64,000 nucleotides of DNA, from positions 62,001 to 126,000 of the forward strand of contig SGPM01000013.1 in the NCBI GenBank assembly GCA_004802725.1, read 5' to 3'. A program made the translations under genes and the position numbers. The DNA is from Antrodiella citrinella. Taxonomy: Eukaryota > Basidiomycota > Agaricomycetes > Polyporales > Steccherinaceae. This document shows positions 21,288 through 32,885 of the stretch, piece by piece (the stretch's first letter is position 1; every line of letters starts with the position of its first letter). The notes beneath the pieces were generated by a model, which did no database searches, had not been told where the DNA came from, and saw only the letters and a program-made list of their open reading frames with translations.

Positions 21288-23868
21288 CTATGCGACTGGG
21301 GAAATGGCCACCTTCTTCATAGGTGGCGTCGTGTGTTCTGAGTCACCGATATCGAGTGTGAGATTCGCTTCGTCTTCCGCCTTCCGCTTCACGCCTCTCG
21401 CTGGTGACGTAGAAAGTTTTGGTGGCGTGAATCGTCCCACGGCTTCAGGCGTCCGTGACCGACTTCGACTGGATACTTCAGTTCGTAGGCGGACGGCGAG
21501 CGTTGACTTGGATGCAGAGGCTTCGGCATGACATGTAGCATGGAAAATCTAGGAAGAGGGCGACACGTAAGTATACGCTAATTACTGGAAAACCATGAGA
21601 GACATGCCTTATCGTCTTTCAAAACTGCGTTCTTCCACACCCACTCCTCATTGTCCTCCATGAACTCGGCTTTCAAAGGCTCCTTACAAATCGGACATGA
21701 TATTGACTTTGCCTCATCGCCAGGAGGTACAACGACGTAAAGAGCTCGCAACTCAGCATCGACCTTAGCGGCGTCGGCAGCCGCCGCAGCCTTCATAGAG
21801 TGTGGAGCGTCTGCGCGACCCTTGCCTTTGATATCGATCGTACCCTCATGAGTCCAATCCTAAGTTTGTTGTAAGCTGACGTTCACGATATGCGACAACG
21901 AATAAAACTCACCTCGACAGATATAAACCAGTTTCGACTGTGTCCACGGCCAGTAGCCTGCCCCGCTTTGCGGTTCTTTCTGAAATGCATGTCAAGATGG
22001 TCCTGCATCCGTTGCTTTCCTAAAGAACTATCGGAGAAACGAATCCCACAGTGCTTGCATTGGGCAGGTAGCTGATCATACAAGAACTGAGCGAGTGGCG
22101 CGCGGTGCCTAATGAGAAGGTCATGAGCACAAGCTACAGAGAACTATGAGATGACTACATACCTAGTGATATCCGTGCTGTTCAATTTGATCTGAACTGC
22201 AAGAATTGCCTTTCTGTACTGCTTGTCGGATTCCTTAACAAGGTCAACATCACTAGCTGGTTGAGGAGTTTCGGCCTTGGCGGTGGCACCTGCGCCGGTG
22301 GGCGTGTTAGATGACGAACCCGATACTATGCCTGCCTTGAGTAGAGCATTATATATCGAGGCAATATTTTCGACTGGTGCAGGAGCGACGCTGGGCACAT
22401 CTGGGGCATTCAGCTCTTGTTTTGGCTGCTGGTACGCTTGCTGAGGAGGATAAGTTGACGGATAAGAGTATTGAGAGGCTTGAGGGAGTAGGGGAGCGGA
22501 GTAGTTCGAAGGACCAGGAGGGAATGGCGGTCGCCCATACTGCGGAGCGGGCATCGGCGGAGGAGCAGTAACCACGGAGGGGGGAGGTGGTGGCGGTTGT
22601 GAAAGTGTACGTAGCTGAGTGAGAATTTGCCCTAGCTCTTGCTGAGATACTCCTGCTTGTACGAGTTTACGCAACTAAAATAGTAGGAATAAGAGACCAC
22701 GTTGCAAAGTTCAGAAAAAAAAGAGATACATACCTGATGCAAAATAGTAACATGAGTGTGCGCTTGCTTATCGTATGGATTTGACTGAACGGCGCGCTCC
22801 TTGTGACTAAGGACGACCTCGAGCTCACTGAGAACTTGAGGCGTTGAGATGGACGAAGGACCGGACCGACTAGAGGACTGTTGATGCCTCGGTCGGCGAG
22901 TGGTTCGACGACGTCTCTGAGCAGAAGGACTCACTGCAACATTTTGTGAGGCATCATCTGGCCATATATGCCGCTCGATAGCAAGCTGATTGATGACCCC
23001 GAATAGTTCCTTGCCACTAGGAGCGCCGTTGCGCCAGGTAGTGAGCATCTCAATCATCTTGCTGCGGGTACTGGAGTCAACCTGGTCATAGGTGTCAATG
23101 AATAGCCTGACGACGACAGTGCTGAAATGGCGGGCGTAAGGGTCGTAAACATTCTTGGAAATGGCATCGAGAAGATAAAATGCAGGTAGCTTCATCCATG
23201 GAGGGACCTACGACCAAAATAGGCAAGATGATGAGTCAGCATTGCTGGAGACGTTTACAGCGACAAAAACGCAAAAAAAGATGAAGACAAAAGCGCGGCA
23301 GCGAAGGAGAGTCAGTCGCACGACGAGTAGGGACAGCGCTGCGATGAGGGCAGCACCGTTCTCAAAGACATGGGATCTGACGACAGAGCGCCTTGCTGTA
23401 CATCCTATACAGAACCCCAGCCAACTGAGATCTGTCTTTACTCAAACGCAGGACACAACTATAGATACATGCTGTCTACTACTGCTGTGCATCCAGACAA
23501 ACACCCGTAGCAAGGTGACAGGGAGCGGAAGAGGGGGAGAGACAAGGGCAAAGAGCCTATCAGCGAGCAGAAAAGGAATACAATAAACTCACCCTGCGTA
23601 TATGCGTCTCTATGCATTGCGTGACGATATCAGCGAATTGAATGTGGTCTTGAGCAATCATCGAAAGGTTCTGTATAATTGGTCTGGAGTTAACATTGAG
23701 CTCAGCCAGCTGCGATACATAATCCCTTCGGAAGGTATGAGGGTCAACGGGGTACTGCGGCTGGGGTGGGGGAGGATACGGGTATCCAGGAGGCGGGACT
23801 GGTTGAGCGTATCCCATGGAAGGATACTGGATTTGGCCATAAGCCTGACTCTGGGGGTACAGGGACAT
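21288..23868 (-). CDS. PCF11: PCF11-like cleavage/polyadenylation and termination factor
   Basis: Six exons: 23868-23593, 23207-22734, 22674-22163, 22108-21913, 21859-21608, 21548-21288 (656 aa). The N-terminal CTD-interacting domain (residues about 30-150) has DYVSQLAELNVNSRPII, VPPWMKLPAFYLLDAISKN and YARHFSTVVVRLF. The middle is Pro/Gln-rich. The two zinc modules of Pcf11 follow: CKHCGIRF with HLDMH (C2H2-like), and CPICKEPL with FHATCH after EEWVWKNAV. It bridges phosphorylated Pol II CTD and the cleavage factor IA complex in the nucleus. Intron 1 is unusually long (385 nt). Intron 5 (21607-21549) needs a GC donor to keep the second zinc module in frame. Confidence 0.94.
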
Positions 23869-24308
23869 CGTGCGACGACTTATACAACCACTATGCACGA
23901 GCGATGGGATGCGATCTCAACGTCAACGTGGTCGACTACGACAACTGCGGTGCAACCGTCTACCTCCAGGCGAGGAAACCAAAAGTTTCTTCGCAGAGAC
24001 GAGGCCTCACAAAGCTTTCAATAATGGGTCAAGCGCAAACGGACTGAGAGTCTTGCGCAAAGGGCAAGGGGATGGTGGTGGTTGGTGATCAAGCGGTGAA
24101 GACGGTCGGAAGATGCGGCCTTGGGAGTTTGCCTTCATTCAAACCCCGAGCGGCTGTTCCCGACCCCACGCCCATCGGCCACTGGCAGACTCCGGGCCAG
24201 TCTACGCTTACAAAAGCCGCCGGATTAGGAAACAGTAGCTGATTTCGCTCGTCAACGCTCCGCCGACCCATTCACCCCACCCCCATCCTCAAGATCCACT
24301 AAAACAAG
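23869..24308. other. Divergent promoter, PCF11 / ribosomal protein uL6
   Basis: 440 nt upstream of both genes. An upstream ATG at 23898 is in frame with PCF11 and would add ten residues, but ATG 23868 looks the better start. Confidence 0.4.
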
Positions 24309-24473
24309 GTGAGCTATGTTCATTGGTGCGCCAGAGATGTCTGTTGGAGGATATGCTGGTGATTTGAAGTTGCCAGAGATGCTGGAAAACCCGTAGAAGG
24401 GATGGATGCCGTTCGATGGAGCTGGATGTAGGCCTATACGGTTCGGACGCTCACACAAAATTCGTCTACTTAG
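24309..24473 (+). other. Predicted 5' UTR intron of uL6
   Basis: A consensus donor (AACAAG|GTGAGC) at 24309 and an acceptor TTAG at 24470-24473 immediately precede the start codon, giving a 165-nt leader intron. The minus-strand open frame here is a shadow. Confidence 0.65.
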
Positions 24474-25216
24474 ATGCGGGACGTCCTCAAGACCGAAGAA
24501 CTCACCATTCCCGAAGGTGTTACGGTCACCATCAAATCCCGTCTCATCACCGTGAAGGGCCCCCGAGGAACTCTCAACAAGAATGTCCGTCACATTGACA
24601 TGGACATCCGGCTGTTGCAGAAGCAGAACAAGGTCACCCTCGCTGTGTGGCAGGGCGGCCGCAAGCATGTTGCCTGCTTGAGGACTATCAAGTCTCTCAT
24701 CGTCAACATGATTACTGGTGTCACCAAGGTACGCAGCTCTGGACAGCCAGTAGATTCATCCGGTGCTAATACACAGTTTGTTTCTTAGGGATTCCAATAC
24801 AAAATGCGCGCAGTATACGCCCATTTCCCTATCAACTGTATCATTCAGGAGAACGGTGCCAAGCTGGAGATCCGTAACTTCTTGGGTGAGAAGGTAAGAC
24901 TCATTTTCAACCTGGACTCTTCTACTTGCTAAGTGATATCTGCAGATCGTTCGCCATGTCGACATGTTGGAAGGTGTCACCGTCAAGGAGTCAACAGCGC
25001 AGAAGGATGAGTTGATCTTGGAGGGTACCGATATCCAAAACGTATCGCAATCTGGTATGTTCAAAGTTTTAGATGCTACCGAGGGCAACCTCTTATTCTT
25101 TCTCGTATCGTATAGCTGCATCTATCCAGGGTATGTGCCGTGTACGGAACAAGGATATCAGAAAATTCTTGGACGGTATTTACGTGTCCGAGAAGAGTAC
25201 CATTATCACTGAGTAG
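24474..25216 (+). CDS. RPL9: 60S ribosomal protein uL6 (L9)
   Basis: Four coding exons: 24474-24728, 24789-24893, 24946-25054, 25116-25216 (189 aa, the usual length). Motifs: [58 protein letters not shown], and the C-terminal [17 protein letters not shown]. It is a structural protein of the large subunit near the sarcin-ricin loop and stalk base. The first base of the coding exon follows directly after the acceptor of a leader intron. It converges with STE14, 193 bp away. Confidence 0.98.
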
Positions 25217-25409
25217 GCAGGTGTAGGATTTGTATCGCATTTTCATATTCAAAACTCGCATGTCGCATGTTACCATATCCTACCTATGACGCCTATGATC
25301 ATCCTCATGACCACCAACGACTTCGACGGCGCGTTCTTGTCAATAATCTCGGTGAACGAAAAGCAGGTAGAATTGTGTATTACGAATACAATGTAAGAGA
25401 TATATACAG

Positions 25410-26453
25410 TCAAGGGATGAGCGGTATCATTGTCCCGACTCTACTACGGTAAGCGACGTAACTGTGGCCGAAGAAGCGAATTAGAGCGTGCTCCTCAGCT
25501 AGACGGAGAATCAGGGTTGAGACTCGAGAGCGCATACGACGCGAGCAAGTAACACTCACCGTGAATCCTGGCCTTGAAGAATCTCCACAACACAACAGCA
25601 AATATTACAAAGCTCAAAGGGTTTTGCAATACTAGCTGCGTCCCTAACGCCCAATAAAAGAAGCCAGCGTAAGATGGATGGCGGAAGACACTGCACATAT
25701 GACATGTCAGAAATGTACAACCGTGCATGCAAGGCTCTGCACGTACGAGTAGATACCATCGGTCACAAGAGTGTGTTTATCCAGCTTTCTGAATGCAACA
25801 GTATGGGAGAAATTTGTCGATGCATGAATCATGGCAGCCGAGCGTAATATTTGTCCCACCAGAACCAAGATGATTCCTTCAAGTACAAGTCTTAGACATC
25901 ATCTTTGAGGCAAAAATAAAGACCAACCAATGACAGAGATGTATGTATGTGTTTTATATGACGGCTTGAAGTAAGCTGTGACCAGGTATTCTAGGACAGC
26001 AACTGAGTGAGCGAGATGGTATTGTATGCCATTCTCAAGCAAAAAAGCTGCGATACTAGTTAGAGAAGAAGCTTGCCTATACAAACATGATTACTCACAG
26101 TCTACACTGCACTTCTCTCTATTCCAACCCGCTGTTACGGCGAACTCCCCCCAATGGAAAGCAGACCACGCGGCGAGGAAGAACCCAAGCTCAGCGGTGG
26201 TCCACCAGTATTGTTGGAACCCGCCAACAAGGAATGTGAGCATCCCCACAGAGAAGAGGGATCCCAGAAGGAACGAAATGGTCGACACTGAGAGCGGCGT
26301 ATTCGGTATTCGACCAGTACCTGGCGAACGCGCACCGGTATTTGGCACAGTAATTGGCTTCATCTCTAGCGGATTGGAATTCTGGTCGGCCATGACTGCT
26401 CGCTGTTTCACTCGTGCGTCGAAGCCGTCAGGCGTGTCTGCGGTGGTCTGCAT
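25410..26453 (-). CDS. STE14: Protein-S-isoprenylcysteine O-methyltransferase
   Basis: Five exons: 26453-26099, 26047-25928, 25876-25747, 25690-25560, 25498-25410 (274 aa). It carboxyl-methylates the farnesyl- or geranylgeranyl-cysteine at the C-terminus of CaaX proteins such as mating pheromones and Ras, in the ER membrane. Multi-helix topology; SFLLENGIQYHLAHS after helix 2; the catalytic/SAM region GQILRSAAMIHASTNF, HTLVTDGIYSVFRHPSYAGFFYW; and the C-terminal AEEHALIRFFG with YRSRVGTMIPLIP. It is divergent from MEF2 (176 bp). A second in-frame ATG 60 nt downstream (MADQNS) could also be used. Confidence 0.95.
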
Positions 26454-26629
26454 GAGTTCAGAATGTGTTGCATTTTCTGGGAGACAATAGAGATAGACAA
26501 AGGCGTGTCTGTTTGTCCGTGTTGGACGACGTGATCAGGACCTGTGGCAAAGTGTTCTCGGCAAGCTTTCGGCAGCATCACTCTCTTCGCCTGGTCACTG
26601 TTGCACCTAGGCCAGAAGTGCCTCAGGTT

Positions 26630-29172
26630 ATGTTCCTCTTGCGATGCTTTGGGCCACGAATAATTCTCAAGCCACCACGCTATACTACCGTCATCTGCAG
26701 ACGTGGCTTGGCTACATCTGGACTTGAAAACCCCAGCAAGTTGCGGAATATGGCTCTAATGGCTCACATCGGTACGGTGCTACTTTATGGGACCGTAAAC
26801 CCCACCCCCAGATACTAATTGAACGAGTAGATTCCGGGAAAACGACATTGACCGAGTCTATTCTGCTCAAGTCCTCATACTTGAGCTCAGCTGGCTCGGT
26901 TGACACCGGAAGCACAATCACCGACTTCCTACCTGCAGAACGCGAACGCGGCATCACCATTCAATCTGCGAGTGTGCCTGTCCACTGGAAAGACTTCACA
27001 TTCAACCTCATCGATACTCCTGGACATGCAGACTTCGGGATGGAAGTTGAGAGTGCTAGCCGTGTTGTAGACGGAGCGGTTGTACTCATCGACTCGGTCG
27101 AAGGAGTGGAGGCGCAAACGAAAGGTGTCTGGCGTCAGCTTGATAGGTGAGCAAACAAGTCATATGTAGTCCTTGATCTTGATTGTCTTAGATGAATATT
27201 TTGTTCAGATATAACGTGAAAGCACGAATGATCTTCCTGAATAAACTGGACCGGGCTGGTGCATCGGTTCATTCAAGCTTCCTCTCTATACTTTCACACA
27301 GGCTTCACCACAGACCAGTCATGCTGACTCTGCCCATTACTTCCTTTGACCCGCAAGATTATCTGCGGGGAGAACCTGGCGTGGAAGGAATCGTTGACCT
27401 TGTCAATTGGGAGGTCTGGAGATGGCACGAAAACGGAACGTCGTCACGATACCCGCTACCCAGGGACGTCAAAGAATTGGAAAATGGTTCAGTCATACCC
27501 GCAGGCCATCCCATTCTACCACATCTTGTCGACGCACGTACGACCTTGTTGGAGAATATATCGATGTCCTCAGAAGCCTTCATGGAAACGCTGCTCGAAT
27601 TGCCATCCGACCCCTCCGCTTATCTCACAGTCAAGCCCTCTGTCATAATTCCTCATCTTCGTGCCGCTACAATCCGGAGCGATCTCCTGCCGGTCTTATG
27701 CGGTGCTGCTTTCAAACATATTGGTACAGAGCTGGTGATGGACTATGTGGGAGCCCTTCTTCCAAGTCCTTTGGACATGGAAGTTTCGCCTCCAAAGTCA
27801 AACGCACCCTTGCGTATGTTGGCCTGGAAGGTATGGTGGGATGACCGGAGGGGATGGATGACGTTTGTCCGGGTGTACTCGGGTAAATACTAAACCTCAA
27901 TTATTCATACTTTCATCGACTTATGAATGTCTAGGTACCCTCGCTCGACAATCGGTACTCTACAACACGAGCAGCCATCAAAAAGAACGGTTCAACAAGC
28001 TATTGCTACTCTACGGTTCGGACTCGCAAGAAGTAGACAGCCTCCCTTTCGGGTCCGTTGGAGTTATCGTTGGACTCAAGTATACCCGAACTGGCGATAC
28101 ATTGGTTGCCAGTCAGCAATCAGCTAAAGCACAATCTATGCGCGATATCATTCCTCCGCCACCGGTGATGACTGCTTCCGTTGTACCCAACACTCACGCA
28201 GATCTGCAGCCCGTCGAAGAAGCGTTGCAAGCCCTATCTCGCACTGATCCTTCGGTTCGCGTTGAGACGCACGAAGGACAGATTCTCGTACACGGGCTAG
28301 GTGCCCTGCATCTGGAAATTGTGGAAGGTCGGCTCAGAAACGAGTGGAACGTCAACTTCGAGTTCGGCACTCGTCGCGTCAGCTATCGTGAAGGACTTGG
28401 CCCTGCGGTCGTCTCCCCCGAGCCTTCTTCTTGGACCACAGAACTCGGGGGGAAGCAAGTTGTTTCCACCGTCCAGTTCACCGTCCGTGCTCTGGAGCCA
28501 GATGAGCAGGGCGACCCGGTATGGAATGGCAACATTGTGGTAAAAGAGGACGACGTCCCGCTCACTATCTCGGAATCGACTCCTTCGCAGCGAGACTTGC
28601 GGGGATACATTGCCCAAGGCATTTCCACGGCTCTTTCAAGTTCACCGCATACCTCCCTCATCAGTACGCACATTTACATCAAAGTCGAAAAATACGAACA
28701 TCCTAAGGATGCGCCATCAACCGTTCTGGCTGGCGCTGCTGCCAGAGTTCTCCGCGAATGGCTCAAGAAGGCAGGCATGGGTCCGATATTTGAACCATAC
28801 ATTCGGTTGAAAGTCAACGTCTACGAGGAGTCTCTGGGGAGGATTGTCAAGGACATCACGGAGCACGGTGGAGAAGTGCTCGACCTAGCGTCCGGTGCGG
28901 AGGGAGAGGACGAGGTGGATGGATACCTGTCAGACGCACTGTTCGTGCCCCCAGAATCGTTATCGCCTTCATCACTCGCATCCACCCACGACGCGACGAC
29001 GTTGCGCAGATCTATCCACGCCGTTGCACCACTCAGTCGAATGCTCAACTTTTCAAACCGACTACGCGCATTATCTGCTGGACATGGTGTCTTCGAGATG
29101 GAGAACGCAGGATTCAAGCAGGTGGCTTCGGACAGAAGATTGGAGATTTTGAAAGAGATTGGGCGCGCTTGA
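26630..29172 (+). CDS. MEF2: Mitochondrial elongation factor G2 (ribosome-releasing GTPase)
   Basis: Four exons: 26630-26771, 26831-27146, 27209-27882, 27935-29172 (789 aa). A basic, Arg-rich presequence (MFLLRCFGPRIILK) suggests mitochondrial import. GTPase motifs: AHIDSGKTTLTES (split by intron 1), ERERGITIQSA, DTPGHADF and NKLD. Domains II-V follow, with YIKVEKYEHPKDAPSTV and PYIRLKVNV near the end. The TDFLPAERERGITIQ form of switch I matches the EF-G2/MEF2 branch, which recycles ribosomes with RRF, rather than the translocase MEF1. The 3' end is convergent with the next gene, 74 bp away. Confidence 0.93.
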
Positions 29173-29246
29173 AAACATATGAACGCATTCCTAGACACCG
29201 ACACCCACATGTCGTTATATATACCATCCTGTATAATTCCGTAGAA

Positions 29247-30745
29247 CTACTGTAATTCTCGAACATCATCTGCATCTCCAAACAACGCAGCTCCGTCCAT
29301 CTCGTCGTCATCTTCAGCAGCTCCAGCCGGGTATCCACCCACAGACCGCAATATTTGACTGAACTCATACATTCCGCCGTCTTCAAACCCGCCACTATTG
29401 CTCTCCGGGGTATCCGAGAATAGAGGCACGGGAGGCAGCATGCGAGGTTCTTCGGGTGCGCCCCACGGTGCGGGGGTGACGCTCCGATCCCGGTCATCTT
29501 CAGGTAAGAACAATGGGGTCTTTGCCCTCCGCTGCGCAGCCACGCTTGGAGGAACATAGTCTGGAGGAGCAATGCTCGGTGCGCGAGGAGCGATCACACC
29601 CATCGGAGCTAGTGACATCGCCCTGAGTGCTGTTTGGATGGGTGGGTAGGGCTCGACGATGACGCAAAGACATTTTCCATGAATGTTGAACCCCTTGTAG
29701 TTGAGCTTGAGGATCGGTTTGGGCTTCTCTTCCTCTTCTTCGATCTCCAGCGGTGTGTTGATGTCGTCGCCTGGTGCGGGGGGTGGTGCAGGGGTACCTT
29801 GAGTGTCCTCAGGATTTTGAGGTGGAGGGAATAGTTCAAGCGGTATGTCGGCTTCTTCCGTCTTCACTGCAGGGGTGTCTGTCGCCGGTATTTGACCATC
29901 CTCATCGTCTGCATCCATGCTGATAAGTCCTCCCACATCGAAAGGTAGGTCTCCAGGAGGATTTGGGGCATCTGGTGGTCTATCGGAACGTCCATCGGAC
30001 ATCTCAATGTCGTCGTCGATCGGTGTAGGCTCCAGATCTTCATCTTCTCCACCTTCATTTCCCTCGATATAAGTAGCCACATTTGTCTTCCTAGAGGAAC
30101 GGCGCAACGGGCCTGACGAAGCAACGGGAGCCTCTGTCTCGGCAGGCATGTCCTCATCCTCGTCTTGATCGCTAGAGACGTTGATTATGTCTTCCTCTTC
30201 CTCGGAATCTATAGCGCGAGCTTTGCCTTTGCCTTTGCCCTTCGTTGACGTCTTGGGCTTCTTGGTTGGCTTGACCTTCTGCGAAGCGGCGCGCTTTCCT
30301 TTGCCTTTCTTGGAAGACTTCGCAGGTTCACTCTGTTGAGCTACGGGCGCAGGAGGCGGATGTGGAGGAGCGGCGACAAATCGTCTTGTCTGTTGGAAAC
30401 GTTCGCCACTGAGATATGTGTGGTGTTGTAAGCGAATGGGTGTATACCTTGATCACGACAGCATGCGCCTCAGTGTTCCGCAGGAAGTAGCCAAACTGAT
30501 AGCTATCTGTGTAGAAGATGTTTATAGTTTGATCTGTGTAGAGGTGGAATCGACGAACCTCCTCGATGTACATCGAGAGTGCCTTTCTTCGCGTTAGCCG
30601 AACCGCCTGCATCAGCTTCACTTGTCAATTTCTCCGGAATACTACACAGAAAGTATCAGACATGATGGGGCATCATCAGCAATTCAAATAACGCGTACCG
30701 GTGTCTCAAGTCTGCAAGTACATGTTGCAGTGTTCTATCCGACAT
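29247..30745 (-). CDS. Acidic nuclear-type protein, unidentified
   Basis: Four exons: 30745-30699, 30641-30559, 30506-30448, 30389-29247 (443 aa). The N-terminal 65 residues are compact and look conserved: SDRTLQHVLADLRHRIPEKL, then SYQFGYFLRNTEAHAVVIKT. Lys-rich stretches like KGKGKRAASQKVKPTKKPK follow, then long Asp/Glu/Pro-rich segments. A second compact block (KPILKLNYKGFNIHGKCLCVIVEPYPP) is followed by a disordered tail ending in DDVRELQ. The build suggests a chromatin- or transcription-associated subunit, but I do not recognise the family. The start is uncertain: an in-frame extension (LYLDEKHVDW) precedes the ATG and an upstream exon is possible. Confidence 0.6.
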
Positions 30746-31209
30746 CCAATCAACATGTTTCTCATCAAGGTAAAGCTACCAATGAGGCATGAACATCACA
30801 CACATTGACTCTGTGAAGAAGTGCAATGACCTACATATAGTGGAAGAACAATTGACGAAGATATGCGCAGGTAGTAGAGATTCCGTGTCCCAAAGCGCAT
30901 ACTCACAGTGGTGGAACTTGTTGGGTGACGCATATCATTGGTGGGCGCCACGGGACGCACCTAGAATAGGTTGTCGGACATTGAATATTAGAAGTTGTCA
31001 ACGTGCACGTCGATCTCGCAAGGTTCAGATGTTGTTAAGAGCTGCAAGCATGCTTCTGCACTAAGCCTTTTTATTCTCAGGATACGATACATGTAAAGAT
31101 ACATTGAAACTCCAATCCTCATGCTTCCTTTACGCTTTCCTCGCTAAATACACCTTGAAGTTTGAAATGTTATGTGAGACCAACTGTACCAGTGATATAT
31201 GTATTTCGT
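30746..31209. other. Intergenic, acidic protein to xylitol dehydrogenase
   Basis: No supported gene. It may contain an upstream exon of the acidic-protein gene (see that entry). The 91-codon plus-strand frame at 30789-31064 has no recognisable features. Confidence 0.35.
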
Positions 31210-32885
31210 TTAGTGGTCGTTGACGGAAACGTCGGGACCGGAGATGATAGCCTTGATGACAGGCTTGCCGTCTTCGCTCTTGCCAGCCCTGTTGATGGCG
31301 AAGGCTTCAACAGCCTGCTCGAAAGTGAACCTGAACATGAGAGCATGATAAATAGAGGGGTGACACGGCTTCAGACGTAAATGCTGACCTGTGAGTGATG
31401 AGAGACTTGAGATCGACACGGCCCTGTGAAGCGAGACCGACGGAGAGCTGGTAGTCGCCAGGCTTTGTGCACCGCGTCAGCTAAGATCGATGAAACACAT
31501 GCAGATAGTCACGTACTCCGTAACGGAATGATCCTTTGAAGTTGACCTCCTTCACCAACATAGTGGTAACGGGGAACGTAATTTCAGGAGCACCCATACC
31601 AACCTAGAAATCATACCGTGAGTGATTTACTTGCATCGGCAGTGTACTGGCTTACCTGAACAAAAGTACCACCGTGCTTGACGATGAACACACCAGTCTG
31701 AATGGAAACCTCCGCACCGCTGGCATCCAACACAAGATCAATTGACCCGAGGCCACGCTCGGTGATACCAAGCTGCTCGCGCATCGTCTTTGCATTGCGC
31801 TCGGAATATTGAATCTTGGTCTCACCAGGCGCGAAGGGAGGAGGGACATAGATGTCAGTCGCAGCATAGGTCTTAGCGAAGTCGAGACGGCTCTGGACGA
31901 TGTCGACCGCGATAACACGGGAAGCACCGAGAGCCTTCGCGACAGCCATGCACAGAAGACCGACGGGACCAGCACCGAAGATAACGACGCTCTGACCGGC
32001 CCGGAGACCACCGATGTTGTAGACTGAATGAACACCGACCGAAAGAGGCTCCATCTGAGCGATATCTTAGCCCTTGCATAGAAGTGGACTCGATGTACAT
32101 ACCATAGCACCGTCCTCGAGAGTGAGGTGGTCCGGCAGCTTGTAGCAGAGATCTGCGGGGATAGGGTAGTAGCGAGCTAGAGTACCGTCGTGAGGAGGGG
32201 TAGCAGCAAAGATGATGTCGGGGCAAAGCTACGCAACGAGCTTCAGGATGAAGGTGCAGTTGAACCGAATGGAAGTGCATACCTCGTATCGGCCAGTCTT
32301 GCAAGCATCACATACTCTGCATGTCGCACCAGGCTCCATCGCGACACGATCACCAGCCTTAAGGTGCTTCACCTTGGAGCCAACTGCATCGAGTCGTGTC
32401 AGACGAATATGAATGTGCCAGGATCATTGAAGTGTACCTTTATTAACAATTCCAGCAGATTCGTGACCGAGGACCTGGGGAGATGTTTATATGAGTCATG
32501 AGGGGAGTGAACATATGTACCTACCATTGGGTTCTCAACAATGAAGTCGCCGATGCGGCCATGGACTAGGAAATGAACCTGTACAAGTAGGGCGCTAGCT
32601 TCTTCAGAAGCAACTGATCACTCGCGGAATGCGTACATCAGAGCCGCAAATGCCTGTTCAATGAATTGGTTCAGCAAATATGAGTATTGGGCACCCAATG
32701 ATCACGTACCGGTCTTCTTGACCTCGACGAGAACCTCGTCATCCTTGACTATTGCGATCCGGCGTTGATAAGTACCATCGGATGCGTCAACACTAACGGG
32801 TGGACTACGCACTGGTTGGAACGGGCCGTTCCTCGAAGACGACCTTCTCGATACCCTGCAGAACGAAGGAAGGGTTGTTGGACAT
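31210..32885 (-). CDS. XYL2: Xylitol/sorbitol dehydrogenase (zinc MDR family)
   Basis: Eleven exons: 32885-32813, 32748-32710, 32653-32637, 32578-32525, 32474-32438, 32383-32283, 32228-32103, 32054-31656, 31603-31517, 31462-31389, 31330-31210 (375 aa). It oxidises xylitol to xylulose with NAD in pentose use. Catalytic zinc ligands lie in GICGSDVHF and GHESAG; the structural zinc knuckle is RVCDACKTGRYELC. The Rossmann motif is GAGPVGLL, followed by VDIVQSRLDFA, whose Asp indicates NAD specificity. Exon 3 is a 17-nt microexon and three further exons are under 60 nt. It is divergent from MET6. Confidence 0.93.

Noticed and set aside
23242..23586. 114-codon plus-strand frame inside PCF11 intron 1
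   Set aside because: No family pattern, basic low-complexity composition, and it lies within an intron defined by conserved flanking exons.
30789..31064. 91-codon plus-strand frame
   Set aside because: No conserved motif and no plausible promoter or exon partner.
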